Below are positions 55,606 to 64,000 of a DNA stretch of 64,000 bases, one piece after another. Both the position numbers and the translations under genes were made by a program. Where the stretch lies: assembly GCF_028714655.1 (NCBI RefSeq), contig NZ_JAQTLY010000006.1:1-64000 (forward strand). Reading direction: 5' to 3'. Within the stretch, counting starts at the first letter, position 1; the number at the start of each line of letters is the position of its first letter. Under the pieces are notes generated by a model. It was not told the DNA's origin. It did not search any database and saw only the letters and a program-made list of their open reading frames with translations. Source of the stretch: Sulfurimonas sp. GTDB lineage: Bacteria > Campylobacterota > Campylobacteria > Campylobacterales > Sulfurimonadaceae.

Positions 55606-56049
55606 CTACTGCTTAGCCTCTTTGCTAAGAGCTTCTTTTGCTGCCTCTTCTTTTGCCGCTTCTTCCAACTGAGGCTTGCTTCCAATCCACTCTACACATC
55701 TTGAAGTATGAAAATCTCTCTCATAATCACTATTTTTAAAAAGATGATCTTCAAGTTTCCAGCCAAGCTCTTTAGATAAAAGCACAGACCTTGAAATCGT
55801 TCTGCGCATTTTGTTTTCACAAATAACGGTCTCACCGGAGTTGAAAATCTCTTCAATTCCGCTCATTCTTTTTGTTGTCATACCGTAGTGAAAAGATATC
55901 ATTAAAGACATAGCTGCAACTACACCTAACATTCCTTTTTTAAATGCGCCCTTTGGCATAAAATCTCTTGTCGTTACAACTGCTGCTATACTCAATATAA
56001 AGATACCGATGATTATATACACTATCTCTAATTCTAAAAAAAGTTCCAT
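55606..56049 (-). CDS. Membrane protein, unknown
   Basis: 147 residues with two N-terminal hydrophobic segments (about 8-26, 38-55), a soluble middle with two cysteines (ICENKM and TSRCVEW) and an Ala/Glu/Lys-rich C-terminal coil (EEAAKEEAAKEALSKEA). No family recognised. It follows the siroheme decarboxylase gene by 43 nt. Confidence 0.65.
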   Translation of the reverse strand: MELFLELEIVYIIIGIFILSIAAVVTTRDFMPKGAFKKGMLGVVAAMSLMISFHYGMTTKRMSGIEEIFNSGETVICENKMRRTISRSVLLSKELGWKLEDHLFKNSDYERDFHTSRCVEWIGSKPQLEEAAKEEAAKEALSKEAKQ

Positions 56050-56092
56050 TTTTATTCCTTAATTTTATAAAATGTTAGCTTAGGCTGTCGCA

Positions 56093-57094
56093 CTAAATAT
56101 TGCTATATTTTTCTTCCCAAGCTTCAAACTCAGGCGTAAAGTACTCAATTCGCACCTTTTTAAACTCTCTTGAACTATAAAGCGGCATATAGCTTTTTGC
56201 CTCTATCTCTTGCGCCATCTCTTTTATAATCTCATTTGTCTCTTCAGTTGTTTTTCCGTGAACCATCGTAAAGAGATTATATTGCCAATTCGGATATTTT
56301 GGACGAAGATAACAGTGAGAAACGGCACTAAATGCGGCAGCTTTTTCTCCGATTGACTCTCCGTTTTCTTCATCGACATCCCATACAACCATTGCATTTG
56401 CGCTAAAGCCTGCTTTTCTATGATTAAGGATTGAAGCAAATCTTCTCATAACGCCCGCCTCTTGCAACTCGTTTAAAATCCCAAAAAATGTATTATAGTC
56501 AATACCCAGCGTATCAATAATTTTTTTAAACGGTTCTTCTACCATATCTATATCGTACTGAGCATATCTAATAACGGCATGGTGAAGCGGTGTTAGCTCT
56601 ATGTCCGTATGTTTGACTCTTTTTACTTCCTCTTTTTTCTCATCTTTTCCGGTTGTATTGAGCTTTACATTTATCTTAAATAGTTTAAGCGTAGGCAGTA
56701 TAATGTAATCCTCTGCACCCGTAGCTTCTGCCAAAATTTCAACCGTTTTTTCTAACCCAAGTTTAGAGTTTGGAGAAACTGCAACCGTAAACCAGATGTT
56801 AAAGTCATGATTTCTCTCATAATTATGTGAAATACCGGGATGTGAATTTATTATTTTTACGGCATCGCTTATCATTTGGGGTGGAATTTTAAACGCTACC
56901 AAAGAAGATACATATCCAAGTCTTTTAGTATCAAATATCGGCGATGTTTGACGGATAATATTACTTTTTTTCTGTTCTTGCAAAATGCTAAGAACCTCGT
57001 CTTCACTCATGTTGAGTTCATCTGCTATTTCCTTAAAAGGTCTCTCAACTAAAGGAAATTTCTTTTGAATTCGTGATAAAATTTCGTCTTTCAT
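56093..57094 (-). CDS. Fused siroheme decarboxylase (AhbA-AhbB / NirDL type)
   Basis: This 333-residue protein consists of two Lrp/AsnC-like halves (about 1-150 and 165-333). Each has a helix-turn-helix (PFKEIADELNMS and PFKKIIDTLGID) and a C-terminal ligand domain with a conserved His/Tyr segment (GISHNYERNHDFNIWFT and SHCYLRPKYPNWQYNLFT). These proteins decarboxylate siroheme to didecarboxysiroheme in haem d1 or alternative haem synthesis. AhbA and AhbB, or NirD, L, G and H, are often separate; here two are joined. The gene diverges from a precorrin-2 dehydrogenase gene. Confidence 0.8.
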   Translation of the reverse strand: MKDEILSRIQKKFPLVERPFKEIADELNMSEDEVLSILQEQKKSNIIRQTSPIFDTKRLGYVSSLVAFKIPPQMISDAVKIINSHPGISHNYERNHDFNIWFTVAVSPNSKLGLEKTVEILAEATGAEDYIILPTLKLFKINVKLNTTGKDEKKEEVKRVKHTDIELTPLHHAVIRYAQYDIDMVEEPFKKIIDTLGIDYNTFFGILNELQEAGVMRRFASILNHRKAGFSANAMVVWDVDEENGESIGEKAAAFSAVSHCYLRPKYPNWQYNLFTMVHGKTTEETNEIIKEMAQEIEAKSYMPLYSSREFKKVRIEYFTPEFEAWEEKYSNI

Positions 57095-57156
57095 CTATTA
57101 TCGTTCCATCCATACTTTCATTTTGTCGATTGTAATCTAATTTCAATTAATCCAAG

Positions 57157-57170
57157 TTGATTTTTATCAA
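57157..57170. promoter_or_regulatory. Perfect FNR/NNR-type palindrome
   Basis: TTGAT-TTTT-ATCAA, the consensus of the CRP/FNR family for anaerobic or nitrite-dependent control. It lies in the 136-bp gap between the divergent siroheme decarboxylase and precorrin-2 dehydrogenase genes, and about 25 nt before a TATTAT (57194-57199). Confidence 0.65.
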
Positions 57171-57230
57171 TAAGAGTTTTCAAAAAAGTATGATATTATG
57201 TCGCACAAAAAATGCATAAAAAGAAAAAAA

Positions 57231-57797
57231 ATGAGTTATTTCCCCGCTTTTTTAAAACTAGACAATAAAAAAATTCTAATTGTCGGCGGCGGACACATAG
57301 CTTATGAAAAGTTGGAACATCTTTTAGATTTTACTTCCGATATCTCTATAATCGCTCTTGATTTTTCTCAAGATATGAAAAGAGTTATAGAAGAAAATAA
57401 TCTAAATTTTGAAAAAAGAGGCTATCAAAAGGGCGATATTAAGGATTTTGCCGTCGTTATTGTCGCCGTTGACGATATTCCTCTTCAAGCAGAGATATTT
57501 GCCGAATCAAAACAGCATAATTGCCTTTGCAACTCTGTTGATTCAGTCGAGTATTGTGATTTTATATTTCCGTCTTATATAAAAAAAGATGATTTGACGA
57601 TTGCTATTTCAACATCGGGAGCATCTCCCGCAATGGCAAAGCACTTGAAAATATACCTTCAAAATCTTATTCCCTCAAGTATAAGTGATTTTCTGCAAGA
57701 GATGAAAGAGTTAAGAAGAACTTTGCCAAAAGGCAAAGAGAGAATGAAAATGCTTGATAAAAAAGCACAAGATTATATAAGAAGTTGGAGTAAATAA
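57231..57797 (+). CDS. Precorrin-2 dehydrogenase / sirohydrochlorin ferrochelatase-like (Met8/CysG-N)
   Basis: The protein starts MSYFPAFLKLDNKKILIVGG and has the NAD-binding GGGHIAYEKLEHL, ICNSVDSVEYCDF-like and SGASPAMAKHLK motifs of the siroheme synthase N-terminal domain. It oxidises precorrin-2 and may insert iron. A start 33 nt upstream (57198) is possible, but the ATG at 57231 matches the family start. The product feeds the siroheme decarboxylase gene opposite. Confidence 0.88.
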   Translation: MSYFPAFLKLDNKKILIVGGGHIAYEKLEHLLDFTSDISIIALDFSQDMKRVIEENNLNFEKRGYQKGDIKDFAVVIVAVDDIPLQAEIFAESKQHNCLCNSVDSVEYCDFIFPSYIKKDDLTIAISTSGASPAMAKHLKIYLQNLIPSSISDFLQEMKELRRTLPKGKERMKMLDKKAQDYIRSWSK

Positions 57798-58187
57798 ATG
57801 AATGTAAAAAAAGCTTTAATATTTGGATTTTTCACAGCCTTTTTGATTTTAGGAGTGCTCTCTATGCAGCGAGCTATGCCTGATCCGAAAGAGGATCGTA
57901 TCTATACGGCTATAAAAGCTTATAGTCCGTATATAGTGGAGAAACGAATCGGCGGTTTGGCTATTGTAGACAAACGCAATGATCCAAAAAAAGATTTAAA
58001 AGAGAAACCAAATGCAAGCGATTTTTATCACAGATTGGATGAGCTTGAAAAAAATTGGGGAAAAGAGCATCTTAAAATTGAAAACAACGAAGTGATTGTT
58101 ACTGATGAAAACAATCAAACGGCTGCTAAAATTTTTATTGAAAATCAAAAAGAGCTAGAGTTTGTCAAGAGATTTTACGGAATTTAA
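57798..58187 (+). CDS. Membrane-anchored hypothetical protein
   Basis: 129 residues, one N-terminal hydrophobic segment (about 6-25) and a polar, probably periplasmic domain (YIVEKRIGGLAIVDK, DFYHRLDELEKNWGKEHL). Starts directly after the precorrin-2 dehydrogenase stop. Family not recognised; the link to haem synthesis is by position only. Confidence 0.65.
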   Translation: MNVKKALIFGFFTAFLILGVLSMQRAMPDPKEDRIYTAIKAYSPYIVEKRIGGLAIVDKRNDPKKDLKEKPNASDFYHRLDELEKNWGKEHLKIENNEVIVTDENNQTAAKIFIENQKELEFVKRFYGI

Positions 58188-59401
58188 TCTCTTGATGGCA
58201 CCTCTAGCTTAAAAGATAAAAAGAGCGCTCCAAGAAGCACTGCAATGGAACTTCCGTATAAAATATTATAGTTTAAATAGTGCAAAATCACTCCTCCCGC
58301 AATTGAGAAAAACATCCCCAGAGAGACTATATTCATCTGAAGAGCGATATATACGGGTCTTTTATCCGCAGGAGCGATTTTAAGTATAAGATTGCTTGAT
58401 GCTATGCGATTGCCGTCCATTGAAGCACCTATTAAAAAGAAAATAACCGTATATTCAAATAACGAAGATGCATTAAACGCCGTCGATATGGCAACCAATT
58501 GAAGAAATATAGAAATTATTGCGGTAAGTTTATCTTTTCCTCTACCGCTAAGACTCCCCCACAAAAAATTGCTAAGCATGGCACCGACCATTTGAGTCGT
58601 AATCAAAGAGCCGATTGCTATACCGTCAAGATTTATCTTTTGCTGTGCATCTAAAATTATAAACGGCAGAGCGATAAGATAGCCGTAAGCCAAAAGAAAA
58701 GTTGCAGTTTGAAACTGAAGTCGCTTGTCTGCTTTTAAAAGTGCGTATGAGTTATGTAAAAAATCTCTAAACGAACCCTCTTTTTTTGAAGTTTGCTCTT
58801 TTATCGGTTCATCCACCAAAGCAAATGCCAAATACCCAAGCCCCATAATAAACGAGCTGATTATAAAGAGATACCCGTAACTTTGCGGCGCTTCAAACGA
58901 TTCTAAAATCCAAGCAGCCAAAGCTCCGCTTAAAAGTCCTCCCGCACCGCTAAAAAACTGCCGATACGCCATAGTTTTTCCGCGAAATTTATGACTAAAA
59001 ATCTTTGCCATAATCTCCCTGAAATATATTGCGGCAAAACCGGCGCTAAATGAGAACATAAACAAGCCAAAACCGATAGAAGCAAGTGTTATATTCGGAT
59101 AGTTTTCACCAAAGACGGTAATTGCGACACCTATTAAAAACCATGATAAAAATCTGATAAAAAAGATTCGACGAAGATAAGGCATCATCAACTGATAACT
59201 TTGTGCATGAAAAGCTGCAAAAAGTTGCACTACTATCGCTCCTCCGCGAAGAAGCGCCGCAAAGAACCCTACAAGCATAGAGCTGCCGCCAAAGTAGTTT
59301 ACGATAAGCGGTAAAATCGTTGATGGTTCGGCAATCGTCGTGCCGATTGCCAAAAAAAAGCCATGCAGGATATTTTTTATATGGTTGGAAAATTTATCCA
59401 T
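58184..59401 (-). CDS. MFS transporter
   Basis: This 405-residue protein has about 12 membrane helices and the general MFS outline (GTTIAEPSTILPLIVNYFGG, RGKTMAYRQFFSGAGG). It overlaps the phosphoribosyltransferase-like gene by 8 bp. The substrate is unknown. Confidence 0.8.
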   Translation of the reverse strand: MDKFSNHIKNILHGFFLAIGTTIAEPSTILPLIVNYFGGSSMLVGFFAALLRGGAIVVQLFAAFHAQSYQLMMPYLRRIFFIRFLSWFLIGVAITVFGENYPNITLASIGFGLFMFSFSAGFAAIYFREIMAKIFSHKFRGKTMAYRQFFSGAGGLLSGALAAWILESFEAPQSYGYLFIISSFIMGLGYLAFALVDEPIKEQTSKKEGSFRDFLHNSYALLKADKRLQFQTATFLLAYGYLIALPFIILDAQQKINLDGIAIGSLITTQMVGAMLSNFLWGSLSGRGKDKLTAIISIFLQLVAISTAFNASSLFEYTVIFFLIGASMDGNRIASSNLILKIAPADKRPVYIALQMNIVSLGMFFSIAGGVILHYLNYNILYGSSIAVLLGALFLSFKLEVPSRD

Positions 59402-60290
59402 TTAATTTTTCAAAAGCTTCATCTATACTAGAAGCTTTTTGTGCTACAAAAAGGTAAACGGCTGCATTTAACCGTGCTAATTTTAAAAACTCTTCTGATG
59501 GATTATTTAGCTGTTCTATCGACTCGTCAAGAGTTATTTTTTCCCAAGATTTTGTGTAGTTTATACCGTAATACGCAGGATCAATTATAAACTCTTTAAC
59601 ATCATCTCCCTCTGCAATCCACAAGCGACCTTTACTAAAAAGCTCAGGAGTGCCTTCATTTCCTTGAATAAGAGCAAATCTTTTATATCTATGAGAAAAA
59701 ACCTCAACATATTTTTTTACAAACGGTTTATGAAAAACACCTGTAATTGCAAACTCGCTGGAAGCAACACCCGTTATTTTTTCGATAGTGTTAAAACCCG
59801 TTCGAAGACCGAGCCTCATGCGTATGCCTGTTAAATCATGCATCTCTTTAAAAAAGTCAGCTCTGTCAAAATAGTGAATATTTTTATTCAGTTCTATATT
59901 TGTTGCAACCTCTTTTAGGGTTATTCCTGCTTTTGCCGGTGCCAAATCATCTCCGACGACGACAAGACCCAGTCCTGAATTCTCTAAAATTTTTCCGACT
60001 AAAGGAAACATAAAAGGGTTATTTACTTTTCCGTCAAAAGGATATCCAAGCTCTATCGTATTTGGCACGGTTGTTTTTTTGATAAACGAATCGCACGCTT
60101 CGACAACTCCCCTAAACTCATCCGTTGTCTCAGGTTTTAATCTCCATCCGAGCAAAAATGCGGCTATCTGTTCACCGTGAACTTCTTGTTTTAAAACAGA
60201 CTCCATCATCTCTTTTGACTCGGCAAGAGTTAAATCTCTATTTCCCTTAACACCTGTTCCCACCGCGTGAATATACTTAAAAAAATCCAT
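59394..60290 (-). CDS. Anthranilate phosphoribosyltransferase-like protein (TrpD2/YbiB type)
   Basis: About 298 residues from the ATG at 60290 (MDFFKYIHAVGTGVKGNRDL). A longer frame starts 24 codons earlier but lacks family resemblance. The N-terminal helical domain (LAESKEMMESVLKQEVHGEQ) and Rossmann-like part resemble TrpD, but the glycine-rich substrate loop (GTGGD) is replaced by GYPFDGKVN, as in TrpD2/YbiB, which bind nucleic acids without transferase activity. Pairing with an MFS gene is unexplained. Confidence 0.75.
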   Translation of the reverse strand: MDFFKYIHAVGTGVKGNRDLTLAESKEMMESVLKQEVHGEQIAAFLLGWRLKPETTDEFRGVVEACDSFIKKTTVPNTIELGYPFDGKVNNPFMFPLVGKILENSGLGLVVVGDDLAPAKAGITLKEVATNIELNKNIHYFDRADFFKEMHDLTGIRMRLGLRTGFNTIEKITGVASSEFAITGVFHKPFVKKYVEVFSHRYKRFALIQGNEGTPELFSKGRLWIAEGDDVKEFIIDPAYYGINYTKSWEKITLDESIEQLNNPSEEFLKLARLNAAVYLFVAQKASSIDEAFEKLNG

Positions 60291-60374
60291 TTTTTTCTCT
60301 ACTTTTACAATTTTTTTTATTTCTCGGTATGATATAATCATTTGCTTAATATGAGATAACAAAAGGTATTTTAA

Positions 60375-61193
60375 ATGTCAAATATAGTTTTAGTCACAGG
60401 TGCCAGTTCCGGTATGGGAAGAGCGGCTGTAGACCTTTTATCAACGAAAGGTTTTGTAGTTTATGCAGGAACTAGAGATGTAAAAGAGTTTAAAAATCTA
60501 AAAAATAGCAATATTATCCCTATAGAACTCGATTTGACAAATCAGCAAAGCATAACAAAAGCGGTAGAATTTATAAAACAAAAACATAAAAAAATTGATG
60601 TTCTTGTAAACAATGCCGGTTACGGTTTAGTCTCAACCGTAGAAGATGTCACGGAAGATGAGATGTACAACCAGTTTAACATCAATGTGTTTGGGGTTCT
60701 GCGTGTTTGCAAAAGCACCATTCCCATAATGAGAGAACAGCGTAGCGGAGTAATCATAAACATAAGTTCATTTCTTGGAAAAATCGGCTTGCCGCTTTTG
60801 ACTCTATATAACTCTAGCAAATACGCTGTTGAGGGTATAACCGACTCCTTGCGTTATGAGTTAAAAGATTTTAACATTAGAGTCCACTCCATAATGCCCG
60901 GATTTTTTGATACAAAATTTGCAAGAGAAAATCTTGTTACAAATGCCAAAACATTTGATAAAGAGTCCCCATACTCTGCTCTTGTTTCAAACTTGGCACC
61001 GATTGTAGTAGAGCAGATAAACAACGGAAACAGTGCCTTGGAGGTGGCAGATATGATTTTAGAAATAATCCAAAACCCAAAATTTAGCGCTCATGCAACA
61101 GTCGGTGATAAAGCCAAAAAATTTATTCCTATGAAAAAAGAGTTGAGCGATGAAGATTTTGAGAGGCGAGTTACGGAGTATTACAACTTATAA
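60375..61193 (+). CDS. Short-chain dehydrogenase/reductase
   Basis: This 272-residue classical SDR has the cofactor motif GASSGMG, NNAGYG and the catalytic Ser/Tyr/Lys (ISSFLG, YNSSKYAVEG). Substrate unknown. Its stop overlaps the AraC gene start by one base (TAATG). A paralogue lies just downstream of that regulator. Confidence 0.85.
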   Translation: MSNIVLVTGASSGMGRAAVDLLSTKGFVVYAGTRDVKEFKNLKNSNIIPIELDLTNQQSITKAVEFIKQKHKKIDVLVNNAGYGLVSTVEDVTEDEMYNQFNINVFGVLRVCKSTIPIMREQRSGVIINISSFLGKIGLPLLTLYNSSKYAVEGITDSLRYELKDFNIRVHSIMPGFFDTKFARENLVTNAKTFDKESPYSALVSNLAPIVVEQINNGNSALEVADMILEIIQNPKFSAHATVGDKAKKFIPMKKELSDEDFERRVTEYYNL

Positions 61194-62116
61194 TGGAGAG
61201 TCTGTTTTTTAATATTACCAGCACAAAATATAGAGTTACAGAACTTTTAAATAGTAAAAATGAGTATATTAAAAGAGTAGATATCTCAAACGGAATCTTT
61301 TTTTTAGACATACATGTAACTCAAACTAAAATCCAAACCCACTTTAAAAATCTTGATAGAATGGTAGCAATTTGTGTAGTAAAAGAGGGAGCTCTTAAGA
61401 TATATGACAATATTGAAAAAAGTGAGTTTTATTTAAACCAAAACACCATAAACATAGTCGCTTCATCTAAACAAGATTTAACGATTACTGCGGATGAGAG
61501 CAAAACAACAGATATCTTTCTGCTCTGCATTGCAGATTTTTTTCTCAAAAGATATCTAAGTACAAACCCTAACGAGCCGATAGATTTTTTATACAATCTG
61601 CTTCAAGAAAATATTACCAGTAAACTTATAAACACCCAACCGATTGATGCTCTTAGCTTATATATAATTGATAAAATCATAAATATCAAGTCCGATTCTA
61701 CTATGAAAAGCATCACATGTGAACATAATATTTTAGAGTTTATTATACAAAGGCTTAATCTGCTTGATATGCCGGATAAGCACTTAGCGGATGATGAGCT
61801 ATGTATATCTAAAAATGCAAAAGAGATTCTGCTTAAAAATTTTACAAAACCGCCTACTATTGAGACACTTGCCCATATGTGCGCCACAAATGAATCCAAA
61901 CTGAAAAAAGTTTTTAAAAAAGTATACAAAACCACCATTTATGAGTATGTGCAAAAGCTTCGCCTTGAAAAAGCAAATCTTCTTTTAAAAGAGCAGTTAT
62001 TAAATATCGGCGAAATAGCAAAAGAGGTGGGATACAAACATCAAGGACACTTTTCAAAACTTTTTTTCCAAACATACGGAGTCTATCCAAAAGATTTACT
62101 TAAAAAAAATTCATAA
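61193..62116 (+). CDS. AraC-family transcriptional regulator
   Basis: This 307-residue protein has a C-terminal double helix-turn-helix (about 215-307: PTIETLAHMCATNESKLKKV, and GEIAKEVGYKHQGHFSKLFF ending in YGVYPKDLLKK). The N-terminal part (about 1-190) is an effector or dimerisation region without a known family. It lies between two paralogous SDR genes, likely its targets. Confidence 0.88.
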   Translation: MESLFFNITSTKYRVTELLNSKNEYIKRVDISNGIFFLDIHVTQTKIQTHFKNLDRMVAICVVKEGALKIYDNIEKSEFYLNQNTINIVASSKQDLTITADESKTTDIFLLCIADFFLKRYLSTNPNEPIDFLYNLLQENITSKLINTQPIDALSLYIIDKIINIKSDSTMKSITCEHNILEFIIQRLNLLDMPDKHLADDELCISKNAKEILLKNFTKPPTIETLAHMCATNESKLKKVFKKVYKTTIYEYVQKLRLEKANLLLKEQLLNIGEIAKEVGYKHQGHFSKLFFQTYGVYPKDLLKKNS

Positions 62117-62219
62117 AATCCTCTTGGTGCTAAAATAAAATTCTTCTACTGCTAAAAACAGCTTGATTAACTACCTCTTTTTTTCATATACTTTAAATAT
62201 TAAATTTTAGGAGTTTTAT

Positions 62220-63032
62220 ATGTCAAAAGTAGTTTTAATCACGGGTGCTACTTCAGGAATGGGTGAGCTGAGTGCAAAATTTTTATCTGATAACGGATAC
62301 ATTGTTTATGCAGGTTCAAGAGATGAAAATGTTGAGGCTGGAAGCGGAAATCTTAAACATATCTATATAGATGTTACAAAAACAGATACCATAAAAAACG
62401 CAGTAAAAACAATCATAGAAAACGAGGGTAAAATTGATGTGCTTGTGAACAATGCAGGTTACGGGCTTTTAGCAACTCTTGAAGAGGGAACTGATGAGGA
62501 AATTTTCAATCAGTTTGATGTAAATGTTTTTGGACTTATTAAAACTACAAGGGAAGTTCTTCCACATATGAGAAAAGCAAAGAGCGGAGTTATCATAAAC
62601 ATCAGTTCGTTTTTAGGCAAAATGGGGCTTCCTCTTTTATCTCACTATAACGCTTCAAAGTATGCTGTAGAGGGGATTGTTGACTCACTTAGATTTGAAA
62701 CACTGCCTTTTGGCATAAGAGTTCATTCCATCCAATCAGGACTTTTCGGCACAAACTTTGTAAAAAAAGGTTTAGTTGCAAACGCAAAAACGACAAGCGA
62801 GAATTCACCGTACAAAGATTTGGTATCCCACTTTGTTCCTATTGTTGCAAAAGCTATAAATGAGGGACCAAACCCGCAACCGATTGCCGATGCAATAAAA
62901 ATGATTATCGAAAATGAAGATGCAGACATATCGATACCTGTCGGCGGCGAAGCTACAACATTCGTTCCGCTAAGAAAAGCACTAAGCGATAAAGAGTTTG
63001 AACAGAAAATCAAAGATACTTTTGGAATTTAG
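62220..63032 (+). CDS. Short-chain dehydrogenase/reductase, paralogue
   Basis: This 270-residue SDR is close to the one at 60375: GATSGMG, NNAGYGLLATLEEGTDEEIF, ISSFLGKMGLPLL and YNASKYAVEG. The two probably arose by duplication around the AraC gene. It overlaps neither neighbour; the cytochrome c peroxidase gene follows immediately. Confidence 0.85.
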   Translation: MSKVVLITGATSGMGELSAKFLSDNGYIVYAGSRDENVEAGSGNLKHIYIDVTKTDTIKNAVKTIIENEGKIDVLVNNAGYGLLATLEEGTDEEIFNQFDVNVFGLIKTTREVLPHMRKAKSGVIINISSFLGKMGLPLLSHYNASKYAVEGIVDSLRFETLPFGIRVHSIQSGLFGTNFVKKGLVANAKTTSENSPYKDLVSHFVPIVAKAINEGPNPQPIADAIKMIIENEDADISIPVGGEATTFVPLRKALSDKEFEQKIKDTFGI

Positions 63033-64000
63033 ATGAAAAAACTACTCTTTAATGCACTTCTCATCGCTATAGCGGTCATGAGTATTATATTGACAATATC
63101 ATTTTTGACTCCTCCAAAAAAGATTCCTGAGTATAATGATGAGAAGTTAAGAGAGCTGGCATTAGAGAGAGGGTTAAAACCTGTTCCTGATTCATTTGAA
63201 AAATTATTGAAGTTAGTTGATGATACATCCAACCCTATGACACCGCAAAAAATAGCGCTTGGCTCCGAACTTTTTTTTGATACAAACCTCTCAAAAAACA
63301 AAAAAACAAGTTGCGCCTCATGTCACTCATTTGACAAAGATTTAAAAAACAGAGGCATACTGCTTGATACACTTACTAAAAAAGATCAAGAGGTTACCAA
63401 CTGTGCGGCTTGCCATCTCCAAGATCAAAGCGGAGTTGACAGATTTACATTTTCGCAAGGAGACGGTGGCACAGAACACCCGTATCTTCTCAACACCCAA
63501 ACTATTTTAAACTCCGCATTTGCAAAATATTTTTCATGGAGCGGTGAAGTAAACAGCATAAAAGAACAGAGTGCAAATTCACTCCAAGATCATCATAAAA
63601 TGAATCTTACACCCAAAGAAGTGGAAGCCAGAGTAAGCCAAAATCCTAAATATGCAGAGAAATTTGGAGAGATCTTTAATGACGGCATTAGTTTTGAAAA
63701 TACAACAAAAGCAATAGAAGTATATGTAAAAACTCTTGTTACAAGAGGCGATTATGATAGATTTTTAGAAGGAGATAACTCCGCGATAAGTCATGAAGCA
63801 AAAAGAGGATTGGCAAATTTCATAAATTTTGGATGCAAAGGCTGTCACAACGATATAAGCTTTGGAGGTCAAAGCATCCAGAGATTTCCGCTTAGAGAGT
63901 TCGCGCAAGTTTATGATTTAAAACTAAATTTTGAAATAGTTCCTCAGCTTAAAAGGCTTGATAGCGAATTTCCTTTTGAAAATAGCGGAGGATATTTAGG
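63033..64000 (+). CDS. Cytochrome c peroxidase / MauG family protein (partial, three haem motifs)
   Basis: The frame is open from the ATG at 63033 to the end of the window, so the C-terminus is missing. A membrane anchor (about 7-26) is followed by PMTPQKIALGSELFFDTNLS and three CXXCH motifs: CASCH (94-98), CAACH (124-128) and CKGCH (268-272). The first and third have the spacing of diheme peroxidases; the second is additional. The enzyme should reduce H2O2 with periplasmic cytochrome c. It starts directly after the SDR stop. Confidence 0.85.
   Translation, partial: MKKLLFNALLIAIAVMSIILTISFLTPPKKIPEYNDEKLRELALERGLKPVPDSFEKLLKLVDDTSNPMTPQKIALGSELFFDTNLSKNKKTSCASCHSFDKDLKNRGILLDTLTKKDQEVTNCAACHLQDQSGVDRFTFSQGDGGTEHPYLLNTQTILNSAFAKYFSWSGEVNSIKEQSANSLQDHHKMNLTPKEVEARVSQNPKYAEKFGEIFNDGISFENTTKAIEVYVKTLVTRGDYDRFLEGDNSAISHEAKRGLANFINFGCKGCHNDISFGGQSIQRFPLREFAQVYDLKLNFEIVPQLKRLDSEFPFENSGGYL

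Noticed and set aside
63290-63350. Apparent frameshift in a poly-A run of the cytochrome c peroxidase gene
   Set aside because: On first reading the frame seemed to break before CASCH. Recounting the A-run (seven A) restores one open frame from 63033 to the window end.

Overview
The window looks like a chromosomal segment of a free-living, respiring member of the Campylobacterota (Epsilonproteobacteria), most like Sulfurimonas or a close relative. This is inferred from gene content and AT-rich codon use; no database search was possible. Supporting signs are the ccoNOQP oxidase operon followed by a DUF4006 protein, a stand-alone CheB without a receiver domain, the purA-fliJ-motE order familiar from Helicobacter, a short ThrS without a full TGS domain, an AddAB pair in place of RecBCD, and a four-subunit pyruvate:acceptor oxidoreductase.

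Layout. 0-4.2 kb: NIT-PAS-GGDEF-EAL protein, CheB and CheR in one coupled operon. 4.4-7.6 kb: porCDAB. 7.7-11.4 kb: HAD phosphatase, peptide-binding protein, S9/L13 and an NlpC/P60 protein. 11.5-19.6 kb: addA and addB, separated by about 3 kb of accessory genes and gene remnants. 19.6-24.5 kb: cbb3 oxidase operon with accessory genes, including an unlisted 29-residue peptide. 24.9-38.0 kb: housekeeping genes (carA, motE/fliJ, purA, hisZ-like, aminotransferase, uppP, rdgB, MFS, infC, thrS, ilvD). 38.16-38.59 kb: four tRNAs (Gly, Leu, Cys, Ser). 38.6-43.1 kb: an AT-rich island behind tRNA-Ser, with a bacterial ubiquitin-like operon (Ubl, E1-like, DUF6527), a divergent WYL regulator, a broken integrase and the remains of a toxin-antitoxin pair. 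43.2-48.3 kb: permease, lipoprotein and small envelope genes. 48.3-54.2 kb: a methylthioribose salvage operon (mtnK, mtnA, aldolase/SDR fusion) with an AAA-ATPase/TOPRIM-like pair in its middle. 54.3-60.4 kb: siroheme decarboxylase and precorrin-2 dehydrogenase genes, diverging around a perfect FNR-type palindrome, plus unknown membrane proteins. 60.4-64 kb: SDR, AraC regulator, SDR and a cytochrome c peroxidase that runs off the window.

The most unusual system is the ubiquitin-like operon. Ubl, E1-like and DUF6527 reading frames overlap. The E1-like protein has no cysteine in its adenylation domain, its only two being in the N-terminal domain. The AT-rich region between the operon and its WYL regulator carries three copies of an operator-like motif spaced exactly 42 bp apart. 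Also notable are the aldolase/dehydrogenase fusion in a methylthioribose pathway, which could cleave and reduce the aldehyde product on one polypeptide, the accessory genes lodged in two housekeeping operons, and a family of about 140-bp repeats with terminal inverted repeats.
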